Source of the DNA: CATOSP01 sp034422355 | GTDB taxonomy: Bacteria; Chloroflexota; Dehalococcoidia; Lucifugimonadales; UBA3495 | NCBI GenBank assembly: GCA_034422355.1 | Contig: DAOUJS010000194.1 | Coordinates: 1-64,000 of the forward strand | DNA length: 64,000 nucleotides | Reading direction: 5' to 3' | Shown: positions 38,249 to 47,100 of the stretch, in pieces | Numbering within the stretch: position 1 is the stretch's first letter | How the letters are laid out: each line of letters starts with the position of its first letter | Program-made: the position numbers and the translations under genes | Notes under the pieces: model-generated | Seen by the model: the letters and a program-made list of their open reading frames with translations, nothing else | Told to the model about the DNA's origin: nothing | Databases searched by the model: none

Positions 38249-38350
38249 TACCCCTGCCCGGTCAGCGGTTCCAGGATGTCCATGACTGTCTCTATCTGGT
38301 CAAGCCCGCGGCCGATACGTTCTGGGCGCAGGAGCATCTTGCGGGTGTAG
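37838..38350 (+). CDS. GxxExxY family protein (PD-(D/E)XK-like)
   Basis: A 170-aa protein from the ATG at 37838 (a GTG two codons earlier is possible). It holds the family motif GFQEVTY and a nuclease-like DFLVDSVVSVELKA with the D...ExK pattern of PD-(D/E)XK enzymes. Family members usually end near LEFKRVTNRKFI, about residue 128. The remaining 40 residues are read through the right inverted repeat and into antisense of the HEPN gene, so they are probably non-native. The function of the family is not established. Confidence 0.8.
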   Translation: MRGYRCSELTGKVIGCAMTVHSALGNGFQEVTYQRALEVEMADEGLSFTREHEMPIYYKGRQIGSRRVDFLVDSVVSVELKAIARLEDVHLARAINYLEAYDLEVGLLINFGARSLEFKRVTNRKFIQRNQINHSSDYPCPVSGSRMSMTVSIWSSPRPIRSGRRSILRV

Positions 38351-38649
38351 AAGAACCCGTGGAGCGTATTCGCAACATGCCATAGCCCTGGCAATCGGGC
38401 GTTGCCGGACAGTTCCTCGGCACGGTACATCACATCAAAATACTGGTCGTGTTTCCTGTACTCCCAACCCTGCGCTTCCGCCACGGCTTTGGCCATCCAC
38501 GCGGCTGCGCCCCAGCCCTTTTCGGCGGCCTGATGCAGGTCGCCCTCGGCCAGGTATTCCCGGCTCTTGGCCAGGAACTCCCTGGATTGTTGCCGGTAGT
38601 CTGTCACCGGGTCTTGTTCAAAGGGTTCCATGGGGGAGGTTTGGGACAT
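38248..38649 (-). CDS. HEPN-domain protein (PaREP1-like), tandem copy A
   Basis: A 133-aa protein. FLAKSREYLAEGDLHQAAEKGW matches the PaREP1/HEPN signature. Where the paralogue at 19517 has RSAQALH, this one reads HVANTLH: the His is kept but the Arg is lost. It is nearly identical over its first 70 residues to the gene at 38671, so the pair is a recent tandem duplication. The last base of the GxxExxY unit coincides with its stop codon. An RNase or antitoxin-like role is possible. Confidence 0.75.
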   Translation of the reverse strand: MSQTSPMEPFEQDPVTDYRQQSREFLAKSREYLAEGDLHQAAEKGWGAAAWMAKAVAEAQGWEYRKHDQYFDVMYRAEELSGNARLPGLWHVANTLHGFFYTRKMLLRPERIGRGLDQIETVMDILEPLTGQG

Positions 38650-38670
38650 TTGAAGTCTCCGGTTGGTTGT

Positions 38671-39069
38671 TTACGATGCCGTCAGCGGTTCCATGATGTC
38701 CAGTAAAAGCTCCATGCGGTCAAGACTTTGGCTGATGACATTGGGTCGCAGGAGTGCCTTGCGGGTGTAAAAGAACCCGTACAGTTCGTTTGCGCGGCCT
38801 CGCAGGTCGGAAAGCCGGGCATCACCGGACAGTTTCTCGGCCTGGTACATCACCGTGAAGAACTCGTCATGCCTTCGGTATTGCCACCCCCGCGCTTCCG
38901 CCACGGCCTTGGCCATCCACGCGGCGGCTCCCCAGCCCTTTTCGGCGGCCTGGTGCAGGTCGCCCGCGGCCAGGTATTCCCGGCCCTTGCCCAGGAACTC
39001 CCTGGACTGTTGGCGGTAGTCTGTCACCGGGTCTTGTTCAAATGGTTCCATGGGGGAGGTTTGGGACAT
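38671..39069 (-). CDS. HEPN-domain protein (PaREP1-like), tandem copy B
   Basis: A 132-aa paralogue of the gene at 38248. The motif region reads GRANELY: an Arg is present one position off but the His is replaced by Tyr. The ATG at 39069 is chosen because GGAGGG lies 9 bases upstream; the ATG at 39078 would touch that site. Same strand as copy A, 21 bp apart, so co-transcribed. The two proteins could form a heterodimer; this is inference from HEPN biology. Confidence 0.75.
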   Translation of the reverse strand: MSQTSPMEPFEQDPVTDYRQQSREFLGKGREYLAAGDLHQAAEKGWGAAAWMAKAVAEARGWQYRRHDEFFTVMYQAEKLSGDARLSDLRGRANELYGFFYTRKALLRPNVISQSLDRMELLLDIMEPLTAS

Positions 39070-39150
39070 TGGGTGCATCCCTCCAGGATGTTGGGCCGGG
39101 CCAATGTCGGGCCAATGGAGTGTATGCCGTGCGTGAATGAGTATGGCGTC

Positions 39151-40638
39151 TCAGTGAGGCAGGGGCCTGGAGACCAGGTCCTTTATCTGGGCCGTCACGT
39201 CCGACTGGTCGAAGGTGCGGAGCAGGTTGATGCGGTTGCGGTTGGGGTCGCCGCCGTGCCAGTACTCGTACACTTCCTGGCGCATCCCGAAGGAGGACAC
39301 GGCCAGGTCGTGGGCCAGGCGGTAGAGCCGGGACTTGTACTCCACCCCGACGCCCTTGCCGCGCATGTAGCGGTCCAGGAAGGGGCGGAGGTCCGGGTTG
39401 GCCAGGTCATTCTCGCTGGGCTGCATGATCATGCCGGAGCCGGATATTTCCCGGAGAAGCTGCACCATCCGGGCCGAGGTCTGGGCGAAGAATATGTTCA
39501 TGCCGGACATGGAGCCGAGGGACATGAGGCCGCCTTCGGTCATGTATGCGCCGTGCTCCACCCCGTCCATGGCGTGACGCCACATCTCGCAGTAGGTGGC
39601 CATCTCCCCCAGCTTGGCCGCTACCTCCCGGTACTCGATCACGCCTATGGCCTCGGCAATCATGGTCGCCACCGCGGTCATCAGGCGCATACGGAAGTGG
39701 ATGCGGCACAGGTTGGCCCAGCCCATGAAGTTGACGTTGCTGCCCAGTCTTTGCAGCAGCGGCGTGGCCTCGTAGAGCATGAATAGGCGGTCCCAGGGGA
39801 CCAGGACGTTCTCGAAGAAGAGCATCGAGTCTTGTTCGTCATACAGTGCGCCCAGGGGGTGGCCGTAGCTGCCTGGAAACTGGGACACCGGCTCCCGGCA
39901 CAGGACCTTGAGGCCGGGGCTGTTGGTTGGGATGGAAAAGGCCAGCACGAAGCGCGGGTCGGCCCGGCGGACGAAGGTGGCCGACAGGGAGACGTAGGTC
40001 TCGTTGCTGATGGGCGCGGCGGTGGCCAACTGCTTGGCCCCGTGGACAATCACGCCCTCCGCCGTTTCCTCGACCACGTGGAGGGCGATGTCCTCCTCCA
40101 GGACGGCCCGCTGCTCGTTCTGAGGCTGCTCGCTGCGGTCCACCTGGGGGTCTCCCAGGGCGTGGGTGAGGAACAGGTCGTTCTCCAGGCAGTGGCGGTG
40201 GTAGTTGGCGATGTTCTCGCCGAAGTCGCAGTGGGGGTTCTTGACCGCGGCCAGGGCCTCCCGGGAGTTGTAGAGGGTGATGATGTGGGGCGCGAGGATG
40301 TCGGGGCTGCGGCCAAGCTGGCCCCAGGATTGCGCGTTCCAGATCTCGCTGTTGCGGCGCTTGCGCTTCAGGTCTTCGGCGCAGTCGGGCAACTGCCAGG
40401 ACAGGCTGCAACGGTTGCCGGTCTCCGGAGAGACGAAGGTCATCTGCTCCCCGAACTCGGCGGAGTGTTGCAGGTCGTAGATTCGGGCCAGCTCGTGGAC
40501 CATGCCGGTCAGGGCGGGATGGGTCGTAACGTCGGAGACTCTTTCTCCGTCCAGCCAGACCTCGCGGCCGTCCCTCAGGCTCTCGATGTAACGCGCCCCG
40601 GTCATTGCGCCCTGGGGCCTTGATGTGTCGATGATCAT
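39151..40638 (-). CDS. 4-hydroxyphenylacetate 3-monooxygenase family (HpaB-like) oxygenase
   Basis: A 495-aa flavin-dependent hydroxylase of the HpaB/4-hydroxybutyryl-CoA dehydratase fold. TGARYIESLRDGREVWLDGE at 12-31 is the family N-terminus. FFENVLVPWDRLF is the conserved flavin-binding region near the centre, and the helical C-terminal domain is complete. It would ortho-hydroxylate a phenol with FADH2 from a separate reductase, which is not in the window. The ATG at 40638 has GGGAG eight bases upstream. The gene is metabolic but lies in the middle of a defence-like island. Confidence 0.86.
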   Translation of the reverse strand: MIIDTSRPQGAMTGARYIESLRDGREVWLDGERVSDVTTHPALTGMVHELARIYDLQHSAEFGEQMTFVSPETGNRCSLSWQLPDCAEDLKRKRRNSEIWNAQSWGQLGRSPDILAPHIITLYNSREALAAVKNPHCDFGENIANYHRHCLENDLFLTHALGDPQVDRSEQPQNEQRAVLEEDIALHVVEETAEGVIVHGAKQLATAAPISNETYVSLSATFVRRADPRFVLAFSIPTNSPGLKVLCREPVSQFPGSYGHPLGALYDEQDSMLFFENVLVPWDRLFMLYEATPLLQRLGSNVNFMGWANLCRIHFRMRLMTAVATMIAEAIGVIEYREVAAKLGEMATYCEMWRHAMDGVEHGAYMTEGGLMSLGSMSGMNIFFAQTSARMVQLLREISGSGMIMQPSENDLANPDLRPFLDRYMRGKGVGVEYKSRLYRLAHDLAVSSFGMRQEVYEYWHGGDPNRNRINLLRTFDQSDVTAQIKDLVSRPLPH

Positions 40639-40758
40639 CAGGATACTCCCTTGCACTGCAAGCAGTTCCGTAGCGCCGTCTATTATCCACGAAGAGGCGC
40701 GAAGTTTCACCAAACGGCTGATTATTGGCTTCCATTTGGCAGTGTGTATAACATACAC

Positions 40759-40956
40759 ATGGACATCGGGGATGCGATAAGAATGCTGAGACCCGATGGT
40801 TGGAAACTCTCACCCATCCGGGGAAGCCGCCGCCAATTCACTCACCCCGAAAAGCCCGGCATGGTTACGGTGCAGCATCCCCGCAAAGACATTCCCCTGC
40901 CTGCACTGCGGAGCATCTACCGGCAAGCCGGTTGGGACTGGAGGAGCCGCCTATGA
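40759..40956 (+). CDS. hicA: HicA-like toxin with altered catalytic position
   Basis: A 65-aa double-stranded RNA-binding-fold protein typical of HicA: LRPDGWKLSPIRGSRRQFTH then VTVQHPRKDIPLPALRSIYRQAGW. The usual GSH motif, whose His is the catalytic residue of this mRNase family, reads GSR here. The protein may therefore be inactive or depend on another residue. It overlaps hicB by 4 bp. The ATG at 40759 fits family length. Confidence 0.82.
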   Translation: MDIGDAIRMLRPDGWKLSPIRGSRRQFTHPEKPGMVTVQHPRKDIPLPALRSIYRQAGWDWRSRL

Positions 40957-41357
40957 GGTTCGCTGTTGTGGTCCACAAAGACGAAGGAAGCAGCTACGGG
41001 GTGACAGTCCCGGACCTTCCCGGCTGCATTTCCGGAGGCGACACGTTGGATGAAGCATTCGCCTCGGTCCAGGAGGCTATCCTGCTGCACCTGGAAGGCA
41101 TCCTGGCGGGCGGAGGGCCGCTCCCGGAGACAAATTCCATTGAGAAGCACCAGGATGGCGAGGACTTCCAGGGTGGCTTCTGGGGACTCATCGACGTTGA
41201 CCTGGCTGACATCCCGGACAAGGCCGCCCGGGTCAACATCACCGTTCCGTCGCGGATGCTGGCCGTGATTGACGCTTGGGCCAAGCGGGAAGGGGAGTCC
41301 AGGTCCGGGTTCCTCCTCAGAGCGGCGCTGGAGTACATCGAAGCCAGGGCGCAGTAA
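40953..41357 (+). CDS. hicB: HicB-like antitoxin
   Basis: A 134-aa antitoxin. The N-terminal partial RNase H-like fold (FAVVVHKDEGSSYGVTVPDL then PGCISGGDTLDEAF) binds HicA. The C-terminal VNITVPSRMLAVIDAWAKRE region is a ribbon-helix-helix DNA-binding domain (about 88-130), so it probably represses its own promoter. Its ATG overlaps the hicA stop, giving coupled translation. Confidence 0.88.
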   Translation: MRFAVVVHKDEGSSYGVTVPDLPGCISGGDTLDEAFASVQEAILLHLEGILAGGGPLPETNSIEKHQDGEDFQGGFWGLIDVDLADIPDKAARVNITVPSRMLAVIDAWAKREGESRSGFLLRAALEYIEARAQ

Positions 41358-41366
41358 CCTTTCCTA

Positions 41367-42989
41367 CTACACAGGGGCCGCTGCAAGCTCCCTGGCAGTC
41401 GATTGGAAGCTCACGGCCACTTCGTCGATGCGCGGCTTGTTCTTGTAGTAGAACAGGTCGTCGTTGGTCAGCCCGGTAATGTCCAGGGCAAGGTTGAGCA
41501 TGTGGGGTTGGAGGTGCCTGTTCAGGTACATTCCGATCCCAGCACCGCCTACCGCTCCCACGATACCGCCGACCAGGTTGCCCACGCCCGGAACCGCGCT
41601 TCCTATGGCTCCTCCTCCCATACCTCCCGCGGTAGCGAGAACCGTAGTGATGCCCATTCGGGACATCAGCGTGAGGGTCTGCACGACCTGAATTTTGTTT
41701 CTGGTGGTGCGATCTGTCGCCTTGAACTCCGTTTCGGTTTTGATCACGCTGTGAATCAGGCGCGCCCCTGCGATAATTGGTCCGGCATAGGGGATGATTT
41801 CTCCGACGCCGTCAGGGATGTCGATTCCCATGTTGCCGCTGAGAGTGTTGAGGCCGTCCGTTATTCCCTCTACCAGCAGGTAGTCGGCTCCAATATCTGT
41901 GAGACGGTCCACCGTCTCCTGCACGGGGTCGGCTATCCCATTGTAAATCTCACTACTCAGCACAAAATCAACACTCTCGGGGGCGTGTGTCATATCACTG
42001 TGGACTTGATCGATGTATGTCTCGCCACCGAATTTGGCTTGAAACAATTGCTCCTGCCCGTCTGGCCCTATGGCACTGATGTCCCAATGTTCTTGATTAG
42101 ACAATGGGGCGAGTTCTACGTCAGTGAATCCCTGCTGTTCCAAATACTCCTTGGCGCGGTATTCACCTATAGGCCCTTTCATGTTGTTGATGAAGCTCGT
42201 TTCGGAACTGAGGCCTCTTTCGCCCATTTGCTGCCAGCGGTCGGTGAGCGAATAGGTATCTAACACATCCTTGAAGCCTCTCTTGTAGGCTTCGTTCATC
42301 ATCTCTTGCGCGCCGTCGCTCACACTGTTGGGGTCTGCGACCATCGTGTTGAGGATTTCCCTGATTTGTTCATTGGGCATGTTTGGACCCATGTCGTGCA
42401 TACGATCTAGTGTGTTTAGTGCAGAAGCAGTTAGGTCATTGTAAATCTCGGTGCTGACGGCGTAATGAATATCCGAGTTTTCCACCATGAGGTCCTGGAC
42501 TTGGTTCGCATATCCTTCGACCCCGGTCTTAACCTGGAAGAAAATGGTGTCTCCAGCCTCGTTGACTGCGGATATGTCCCATAATGGCTGAGTAGGGCCG
42601 GCAGCGACTGTTACTTCGGTGAACCCGTTTTGTTCCAGGGTTTCTACCGCGTTGAACTCGGCCACTTTGCCCTTAAGTCCACTTATGAACCCATCCATAG
42701 CATCTGGGCCACGATCTATCATCTCTTGCCATTGATCGTGTAGGGATTGGTCGGCAGCCAAACCCGGGTACTGAGCTTCGTAGGCTGCGGTCAGATTGTC
42801 GTCTACATTGTTGCTGTCAAATACGGCCCACAGTCCGAAGGAGGCCGCGGAAGCGAACTCCGCGGCGTACATGGCCCGATCCATGTTCACCAGTCCGGTG
42901 ATGTGGTCGCGGAAGGTCCTGTGGCGGCCCGAGTTGTCGCCGGGGAGTTCTTGCAGGGCCGGGAGCAGGTTGGATGATTGCATGGTCAT
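41367..42989 (-). CDS. Unrecognised protein with two PD-(D/E)XK-like repeats and a glycine-zipper segment
   Basis: A 540-aa protein of no family I can name. Two homologous modules each read GxxxEYxAxExLEQ-GFT...WDIS...QxK: about residues 105-155 (GKVAEFNAVETLEQNGF, WDISA, FQVKTG) and 275-320 (GPIGEYRAKEYLEQQGF, WDISA, FQAKFG). The E, D and QxK spacing resembles PD-(D/E)XK nucleases. A Gly/Ala-rich hydrophobic segment (about 445-495, with GGGAIG and GGIVGAVGGAG) looks like a glycine zipper able to enter membranes. It is the second gene of a minus-strand pair, 18 bp after a tail-anchored coiled-coil protein. It may be a membrane-associated nuclease effector. Confidence 0.6.
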   Translation of the reverse strand: MTMQSSNLLPALQELPGDNSGRHRTFRDHITGLVNMDRAMYAAEFASAASFGLWAVFDSNNVDDNLTAAYEAQYPGLAADQSLHDQWQEMIDRGPDAMDGFISGLKGKVAEFNAVETLEQNGFTEVTVAAGPTQPLWDISAVNEAGDTIFFQVKTGVEGYANQVQDLMVENSDIHYAVSTEIYNDLTASALNTLDRMHDMGPNMPNEQIREILNTMVADPNSVSDGAQEMMNEAYKRGFKDVLDTYSLTDRWQQMGERGLSSETSFINNMKGPIGEYRAKEYLEQQGFTDVELAPLSNQEHWDISAIGPDGQEQLFQAKFGGETYIDQVHSDMTHAPESVDFVLSSEIYNGIADPVQETVDRLTDIGADYLLVEGITDGLNTLSGNMGIDIPDGVGEIIPYAGPIIAGARLIHSVIKTETEFKATDRTTRNKIQVVQTLTLMSRMGITTVLATAGGMGGGAIGSAVPGVGNLVGGIVGAVGGAGIGMYLNRHLQPHMLNLALDITGLTNDDLFYYKNKPRIDEVAVSFQSTARELAAAPV

Positions 42990-43007
42990 GGCGTTGCTAC
43001 TCTCCCG

Positions 43008-43937
43008 CTAGATGAGTATGCCAATGATTATGGCGGCGACGGCTATTGCGCCGGATGCGGCGGTTATGCCTATGAGGATGTTCCGGGTCTTGCGCCATTC
43101 CTGGTCCAGGGTTGTCACCGCACGCTCAAGGTTGGTCTGGGCTTCATCATTGATTGCCGTCTTTGCCGCATCAAGGGCCGCATCGTGCAGTTGCTGCTGT
43201 TCCTGTTTGGCGGCTTCAAGGGCAATGTCGTACTGTTGCTGCTGTTCTTGCTTGGCAGCCTCCAACGCAGCGTCGTACTGCTGTTGCTGCTCCTGTTTGG
43301 CGGCTTCCAGAGCGGCTTCATAGAACTGCCTCTGTTCCTCCCTCGCATCGGCCAAAGCTTCGCTAATGGCGTTGCCAGCGACCAGGGGGAGGTTCTCATG
43401 GTCGGCGATGTGGCCGGTGAGCAGTTCGTGTTGGCGGATTACCCTGGGGATAAGCTCCTGGTTAATTTTGTCCTGTTCTTCCCAGAATTTTACTCGTTCC
43501 CCGATACCCACGTTCACTTCTGGGCCTGTCTGCTCTATGCCATTCATGCTGGATTCGTTTTCTCTTTGATCCTTGGAACGTTGTTTCTCTACTCTTATGA
43601 TGCTGGCCAACCGCCTAACCACATTTTCACTGCCCATACGGTATCTGTGACTGCCTCCGCTGATGCTGACGGTGTTGATGACGAGAGTCCTCCCTTCATT
43701 GGTCGCGGTGCCAATGCCGCTATAGAAGAGGGATAGGTCGATTTCACCTTCGTCGTTGCCTACAATGACCGATTGATTGGTGACCGCTATCACCTTGCTC
43801 TCGAAATCGAACCCGGAGCAGTACAGTATCCGGTCCGACTGGGGTATATATGCGGAAATCGCGTTCAGTGCAGCTTCGTTCAGGTTCTCATCGCCCAATA
43901 TCTGGTAACTCTGCTGTACCACGATGTGTACCCCCAC
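43008..43937 (-). CDS. Unrecognised tail-anchored coiled-coil protein with N-terminal PH-like domain
   Basis: A 309-aa protein. Residues 20-115 (LYCSGFDFESKVIAVTNQSV, IDLSLFYSGIGTAT) look like a bacterial PH-like domain of the YokE type. A helical region follows. Residues 206-259 are three and a half 15-residue repeats of the form YDAALEAAKQEQQQQ, predicted coiled coil. Residues 287-309 form a single C-terminal transmembrane helix with almost nothing after it, so the protein is probably tail-anchored with its bulk in the cytoplasm. It is the first gene of the pair and may sense membrane state or dock the 540-aa protein. Confidence 0.6.
   Translation of the reverse strand: MGVHIVVQQSYQILGDENLNEAALNAISAYIPQSDRILYCSGFDFESKVIAVTNQSVIVGNDEGEIDLSLFYSGIGTATNEGRTLVINTVSISGGSHRYRMGSENVVRRLASIIRVEKQRSKDQRENESSMNGIEQTGPEVNVGIGERVKFWEEQDKINQELIPRVIRQHELLTGHIADHENLPLVAGNAISEALADAREEQRQFYEAALEAAKQEQQQQYDAALEAAKQEQQQQYDIALEAAKQEQQQLHDAALDAAKTAINDEAQTNLERAVTTLDQEWRKTRNILIGITAASGAIAVAAIIIGILI
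43161..43322 (-). repeat. In-gene 45-bp tandem repeat
   Basis: Three and a half 45-bp units encode the Q/E/A-rich coiled-coil repeats of the tail-anchored protein. The units differ mostly at silent positions, so selection for the peptide is likely. Confidence 0.85.
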
Positions 43938-44127
43938 AGATTTGTTTTCTCGCGGAACCGCCTACAATTCTTGGCGCAATCATATCCGTGAGGCTGTGCC
44001 ATCACAAGGTGCGGTTGCCATTGAGCGGGTTCTGAATCACAATGTAGCCGTCATTCCTTGACGAGACTGACGTTGCCGGCTGGCAAGAGTCTGCGAATAG
44101 TACAACATCCCACCTGGAGGCGCCGCT

Positions 44128-47100
44128 ATGACTACCGTCCAATCTCCGCAAACCCAGGCATCCGGCCCCGTTCCGGCCAACATGCTCCAGACCATTCGCT
44201 GGCGGTGCATCGGCCCGCCGCGCGGGGGGCGTGTGGTGGCCGTGGCCGGGGACCCGCAGGACCAGATGGTCTTCTACTTCGGGGCCTGCGCCGGCGGGGT
44301 CTGGAAGACCGACGACGGGGGCGTCTACTGGCGGAACGTCTCCGACGGGTTCGTCAAAACCGCCGCGGTGGGCGCGTTGGCAGTGTCGGACAGCGACCAC
44401 AACGTCGTCTACGCCGGGATGGGGGAAGCCTGCATCCGGGGCGACGTGTCCCACGGGGACGGGGTGTACCGCTCCACGGACTGCGGCCAGACCTGGACGC
44501 ACCTGGGTCTGGAGGACACCCGCTACATCTCCCGCGTCAGGGTGCATCCCACCGACCCGGACCTGGTCTACGTGGCGGCCTTGGGCCATGCCTACGGGCC
44601 GAACCCGGAACGTGGCGTGTTCCGGTCCAGGGACGGCGGAAAGAACTGGGAGAAGGTCCTGTATCGGGACGATAAGACCGGCGTGATTGACCTGTCCATC
44701 GACCCCAACAACCCCCGGATCATCTACGCCGCATTGTGGCAGGTGCAGCGGACTCCCTGGAGTCTCATCAGCGGCGGGCCGGGGAGCGGAATCTTCAAAT
44801 CTACGGACGGCGGCGACACCTGGGAGGAGATTACCGGGAATCCGGGACTGCCTTCCGGCATCCTGGGCCGCATCGGGATCGCCGCGTCGCCGGCGCAGCC
44901 GGGCCGGGTCTGGGCCACCGTGGAAGCCGAGGACCCGGCGGTGTTCCGCTCGGACGATTCAGGGGCGACATGGGAGAAGGTGAGCGACAACCAGGACCTT
45001 CAGGGCCGGCCCTGGTACTACCAGCACATTTTCGCCGATCCCCAGGACGCCAACTCGGTGTGGGTGCTGAACTACAGCGCTTGGAAGTCGGTTGATGGGG
45101 GCAGGAACTTCGAGGAGGTCTCGACGCCCCACGGCGACAATCACGATCTCTGGATCGACCCGCGCAGTCCCCGTCGGATGATCGAGGGGAATGACGGCGG
45201 GGCCTGCGTCAGCTTCAACGGCGGGGATACCTGGTCCACCATCTATAACCAGATGACGGGACAGTTCTACCACCTGGCGGCGGACAACCGTTACCCCTAC
45301 CGCGTTTACGGGACCCAGCAGGACAACTCGGCCATCTGCGTCCCGTCCGGGACCCACAGGGGGGCGGTGCCCTGGAACGATTGCTATACGGTGGGCAATT
45401 CGGAAAGCGGCTACATCGCTCTCCAGCCCGACAACCCCAACGTGGTGTATTCGGGGGCTATCGGAAGCTCTGCGGGCGGGGGTGGCAATATGCTCCGCTA
45501 CGACCACGATACCGGGCAGGTGCGCATCATCACCGTCTGGCCGGAGTTGCTGACCGGGCGGGGCGCGGTGGAGATGAAGTACCGGTTCCAGTGGACCTAC
45601 CCGATACAGTTTTCGCCCCACGACCCGGATGTTCTCTACGTGGCGGGCAACATCATCTTCCGGTCAACCGACCAGGGGACCAGTTGGGAGGCAATCAGCC
45701 CGGACCTGACCCGTAATGACCCGAGCAAGTTGCAGGTGTCGGGCGGGCCGGTCACCAAGGACACCTCCGGCGCGGAGACCTACTGCACCGTGTTCGCCTT
45801 CGTGGAGTCTCCCCACGAGAAGGGAGTCTACTGGGCCGGGTCCGATGACGGGCTGGTTCATATCTCCCGGGATGGGGGCGGGACCTGGGACAACGTGACA
45901 CCGCCGACGCTGCCCGCGTGGAGCCTGGTGTCGATGATTGAGGCGTCTCCCCACGACCCGGCTTCGGCGTACCTGGCTGCCACCCGCTACAAGCTGGACG
46001 AGCCGCGGCCCATGTTCTTCAAGACCAACGATTACGGGCAGACCTGGACGGAGATCAACGGCGGGATTCCCGGTAGGGACATTTCCCGGGTGATCCGGGA
46101 AGACTCCGGCCAACGCGGGCTGCTGTACTGCGGCACGGAGAGCGGAGCGCACGTTTCGTTCGACGACGGAGGTTCATGGCAGCCGTTGCAGACCAACCTG
46201 CCCACCGTTCCGGTTTACGACCTGCTGGTGAAGGACGACGACCTGGTGGCAGCGACCCACGGACGGGCCTTTTGGGTGCTGGACGACGTTACCCAGCTGC
46301 GGCAGGTATCACGGGAGCTGGAGGGGGAGAACGCCCGGCTGCTGAAGCCAAGGGCCACCGTGCGGCTGCGGTCGCCGATGGCTCCGAGGAGCGCGTCGCC
46401 TGGCAAGAGTTACCGGCTGGGGTTGGGGGCGGACGTGGCATACACCCAGGCCAAGGGGCCGGACGACGTTCCCATGCGGGTATTCCTCGACGCGGGGGAG
46501 AACCCGCCCAACGGCGCGATTATCAGCTACTACCTGAAGGACTCGCCTGGTGGCGAGCTAACTGTTGACGTTCACGATGCCTCCGGGGCGCTGGTGCGCA
46601 GCTATTCCAGCAGGCCCGCTGATGGTGACTCCGCCGATGGTCAGCAGGGGCCGCCGCTCAGGGCCGAACCGGGTCTAAACCGGCTGGTCTGGGACCTGCG
46701 CTACCCCAACGGCAGGAAGGTGGCCGGCGACAAGACCACCGAGGATATGGTCACGGGGCCCGTGGCTCCGCCGGGGACGTATACGGTGACTCTGACCGTT
46801 TCAGGCGAGTCCCAGTCACAGAGTTTCGAGCTGGTGGCCGACCCCAGGCTGGCGGCGACCCAGGCGGACTACGACTCGCAGTTTGAGTGGCTGATCAGGA
46901 TCCGGGACAAGCTCTCGGATACTCACGACCATATCAACCGCCTGCGTCGCGTCCGGCAGCAGGTGGAGGAGTGGGAGGCCCGAGGCCGGGGACATGAGAC
47001 GCTGGTAGCGGCCGCAGGGGCGTTGAAGCGGAAGCTGGCGGACATCGAGGACGACCTGATTCAGACCGCATATAGGGGGGCACGGGACCGGCTGAACCTG

